Assembly (NCBI RefSeq): GCF_000614105.1
Contig: NZ_BAKH01000001.1
Span: forward strand, 45,191-109,190
DNA length: 64,000 nt
Direction of reading: 5' to 3'
Origin: Prevotella micans DSM 21469 = JCM 16134
GTDB lineage: Bacteria > Bacteroidota > Bacteroidia > Bacteroidales > Bacteroidaceae
Shown: positions 61,052 through 64,000 of the stretch, piece by piece
Layout of the letters: each line of letters starts with the position of its first letter
How positions within the stretch are numbered: position 1 is the stretch's first letter
Notes under the pieces: model-generated
The model's database searches: none
The model's input: only the letters and a program-made list of their open reading frames with translations
Told to the model about the DNA's origin: nothing
Position numbers and translations under genes: made by a program

Positions 61052-63738
61052 ATGGAACGCAAACAACAACATTATGAAGGACTGAACGAACAGGAAATTC
61101 ACGATAGCAGACAACAACATGGCACCAACGTGCTCACCCCACCTGCACAAACACCACTATGGAAACGATTCGCAACAAAATTCAGCGACCCGCTGATTGT
61201 TATTCTGCTGGTTGCAGGACTGCTATCGGTGGGAATATCGTGTTATGAATATTTCGGTATGCACGAGGGATATAGCGTGTTCTTCGAACCGGTGGGAATC
61301 TTCGTGGCCATACTGTTGGCTACCGGACTTTCATTCTTCTTTGAAGAGCGGGCAAACAAAGCGTTCTCGATACTCAACCAGGTGAACGACGACGAACCAG
61401 TGGAGGTGATACGAGACGGAAATACAACTCGAATTGCAAAACGCGATGTGGTTGTGGGCGATGTGGTTTTGCTCGACACGGGCGCCGAAGTACCAGCCGA
61501 TGGGGTGCTGTTGGAATCGGTTGGATTGAGCGTCGACGAATCATCGCTCACGGGTGAACCGATGTGTTGGAAGAGTACGCACGAGAATGATTTCGACCCC
61601 GACGCAACGTTCCCAACCAACCACGTGATGCGCGGAACTAAGGTAATGGAGGGGCATGGCGTCTTTCGGGTTGAACGGGTGGGCGATGCAACCGAAAACG
61701 GACGGGTGTTCGTGGCGTCGCAAATCGATAACAGCGTGAAAACTCCACTTACCGAACAGCTCGAGCGACTCGGACGGGTTATAACATTGCTTAGCTATAG
61801 CTTCGCGGCCTTGATTCTCGTGGGACGCACGGCAATGTTCTTCACCAACTTCAGCTTCGAATGGGTTCATTTCGTGCAATATTTCTTGGATACGATTATG
61901 ATTGGCGTAACGCTCATTGTTGTTGCCGTGCCTGAAGGACTGCCGATGGCCGTAACGCTGAGCCTGGCTTATTCAATGCGTCGGATGCTGAAAACGAATA
62001 ATCTGGTTCGGAAAATGCACGCGTGCGAAACAATGGGCGCAACAACGGTTATCTGTACCGATAAAACAGGAACGCTCACACGAAACCAAATGCGGGTTCA
62101 TGAAATGAAAGCCAATACGACCGACGAAACTATGCGCGCACTCTTCATGGAAGGCATTGCGGTTAACTCGACAGCGTCGCTCGATTTTTCTCGACCCGAA
62201 AACCCAACCGTGCTGGGCAATCCAACCGAAGGCGCACTGCTTCTCTGGCTTCACGAACAAGGAATGGACTATCGGGAAATACGCGAATCGGCGGAGGTGC
62301 TGGGCGAAATTACATTCTCAACCGAAAATAAATATATGGCAACGTTGGTTCGGTCGGCTCTCGTTCCAGGAAAAACAATACTATATATAAAAGGTGCAAC
62401 CGACATCATTCGAAACTTCTGCTCCCCTGTTACCAACACGTCGTGGGACGAGATTATGAATCAACTCCTGGCATGGCAGAATCAGGCCATGCGTACACTC
62501 GGTTTCGCTAGCAGAATCGTAGACGACAGCACAGATACATCGCATGGAAAAGAATCGCTAGAAAAGATTATCACCGGCGAACCACGTTTCGTTTTCCAGG
62601 GAATCGTTGCCATATCCGACCCCGTCAGACCGGAAGTTCCGGCAGCAGTCGAAGAGTGTATAAAGGCCGGAATACAAATAAAAATCGTCACGGGCGATAC
62701 CCCAGGAACTGCGCGAGAAATTGGTAGGCAAGTTGGACTGTGGAATGAATCGGACAACGAGAAAAATATAATCACTGGTCCGCAATTCGAATCTCTAACC
62801 GACGACGAACTCGAGAATCGAGTGTTCGACCTGAAGATTATCGCTCGGGCTCGACCAATGGATAAAAAACGCCTGGTGGAAACATTGCAACGCAAAGCAC
62901 AGGTAGTTGCCGTAACGGGCGACGGAACAAACGATGCCCCGGCTCTGAAAGCAGCACACGTAGGACTCTCAATGGGCGACGGAACAAGCGTAGCTAAAGA
63001 AGCGTCAGACATAACCATAGTCGACAACTCATTCAGCTCCATCGGAAGAGCCGTGATGTGGGGGCGGAGTCTTTATCTAAACATCCAACGATTCATCCTC
63101 TTCCAAATGATGGTGAACGTAGTGGCTTGCCTGATTGTTCTTACCGGTGCATTCATCGGTACACAAAGTCCGCTCACCGTGACTCAAATGCTGTGGGTGA
63201 ATCTCATCATGGACACCTTTGCCGCAATGGCGCTGGCATCGCTCCCGCCGTCGGAAAGCGTGATGAACAATAAACCGCGCAATCGGCATGAATTCATAAT
63301 AACTCGAGCAATGACCTTGCAAATAACAATCATCGGCGGAATATTCTACATCATTCTCATGGCTTTCTTCCACCTTATGGAACATGCGATATAACCAGTC
63401 TGTCCGCCATTCTTCATCCCAACTTTACCCCGCATAAAGAAATAACTCCCTACGAACTAAGCCTTTTCTTCACCCTTTTCGTGATGCTCCAGTTCTGGAA
63501 TATGTTCAATGCACGCGCCTATGCCAGCAAACAGAGCGCACTGTCGTTCAAACAATGTAAAGGTTTCGGGCTTATCCTCCTCCTTATATTATTGGGACAA
63601 ATAATGATTGTCGAACTTGGTGGCGAAATGTTTAGTGTCACTCCACTTCATCCAATCGACTGGCTCATCCTGACTGTTGCAACCTCCCCAGTCCTCTTGA
63701 TAGGCGAAATCATACGTTTTATAAAGCGTAAACTCTAG
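61052..63738 (+). CDS. calcium-translocating P-type ATPase (PMCA type), C terminus frame broken
   Basis: About 895 residues when joined, start ATG 61052 (MERKQQHYEGLNEQEIHD). Phosphorylation motif CTDKTGTLTRNQ, actuator motif DESSLTGEP, ion-binding helix motif VPEGLPMAVTLS and hinge VTGDGTNDAPALKAA are all present. About ten hydrophobic membrane segments. The frame breaks at about 63383-63395 (MEHAI stop; the other frame reads ITSLSAILHPNFTPHKE, then LFFTLFVMLQFWNMFNARAY). The last segments end at 63738. Exports calcium or a similar cation. Confidence 0.9.
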
Positions 63739-63942
63739 CATTCTCCTTCCTACCCTCTCTTAAAAAGCCGTTAGAGTAAAAATTTTTTATGTAAGCTTTC
63801 TTATCAAGAATCTTCTTTCTTGCGGCGCCATTCTACCCTCCGCTCTTTCTTTATAACACCTAAACACCCCTTTTAACACGCCTTATGTCACTCAAACTAT
63901 CCCACTTCATCACTTGCAACATGAAAAAAATTGTCAGAATGT

Positions 63943-63973
63943 TTTGGAGGGATTTATCAAACGTATATCTTTG
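63943..63973 (+). promoter_or_regulatory. promoter reading out of the window
   Basis: TTTG at 63943-63946 and TATCTTTG at 63966-63973 with a 19-bp spacer. The downstream gene is beyond the window. The rest of 63739-63942 shows no gene. Confidence 0.65.
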
Positions 63974-64000
63974 CACTCGCTTTCCCGCTTCGCGGCGGTG

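Overview
The window looks like chromosomal DNA of an anaerobic member of the Bacteroidales, probably near Prevotellaceae or Muribaculaceae. Evidence: type IX secretion genes (sprA, porX, a SprE/PorW-type lipoprotein), DUF4834 and DUF6261 family proteins, a BspA-like leucine-rich surface protein, an IntDOT-like integrase, and many promoters with the Bacteroidota -7 element TAnnTTTG. At least 17 one-base frame breaks interrupt conserved genes (sprA, trxA, dnaE, lipA, licD and others). The sequence is therefore either an indel-prone assembly or unusually decayed, and I treat the broken genes as single genes.

Layout. 0-7.6 kb: sprA. 7.9-15.4 kb: trxA and dnaE (minus), then psd, pssA, a DUF4834 gene and radA (plus). 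15.4-17.8 kb: an AlkD-like repair gene diverging from a DUF6261 gene, with a palindrome array between them. 17.8-22.2 kb: minus-strand glycan cluster (fucosyltransferase, second glycosyltransferase, SDR, IspD/TarI-like cytidylyltransferase, LicD). 22.5-25.5 kb: rplM-rpsI and rpsB-tsf. 25.6-27.7 kb: a decayed array, tRNA-Pro and murF. 28.08-35.53 kb: a 7.4-kb mobilizable element (integrase, primase/helicase, relaxase, lipoprotein, methyltransferase) bounded by 13-bp direct repeats. 35.7-38.2 kb: lpxH, sufT, pyrI, pyrB. 38.4-46 kb: a PBP1-type transpeptidase, coaD-ybeY, a calycin-like protein, lplA-lipA, queF and a queuosine-precursor transporter. 46.2-51.6 kb: a candidate sRNA, a BspA-like protein, repeats, a second array and a second DUF6261 gene. 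51.6-60.4 kb: minus-strand operon with a substrate-binding lipoprotein, TPR protein, small membrane protein, SprE/PorW, PorX and TsaE. 61-63.7 kb: a calcium-type P-ATPase.

Most unusual signal. The two DUF6261 genes are each directly preceded by a tandem array whose unit is 41-43 bp. Each unit holds two different palindromes spaced about half a unit (20-21 bp, two helical turns) apart. The palindromes are nearly uniform within an array but unrelated between arrays. The two proteins are diverged but share an identical 13-residue acidic C-terminal tail once one frame break is repaired. Four more arrays with the same 41-42-bp spacing, mostly degenerate and without an adjacent DUF6261 gene, lie in other intergenic gaps. 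Several sit beside copies of a dispersed palindromic repeat family. This looks like an undescribed array/DUF6261 module family.
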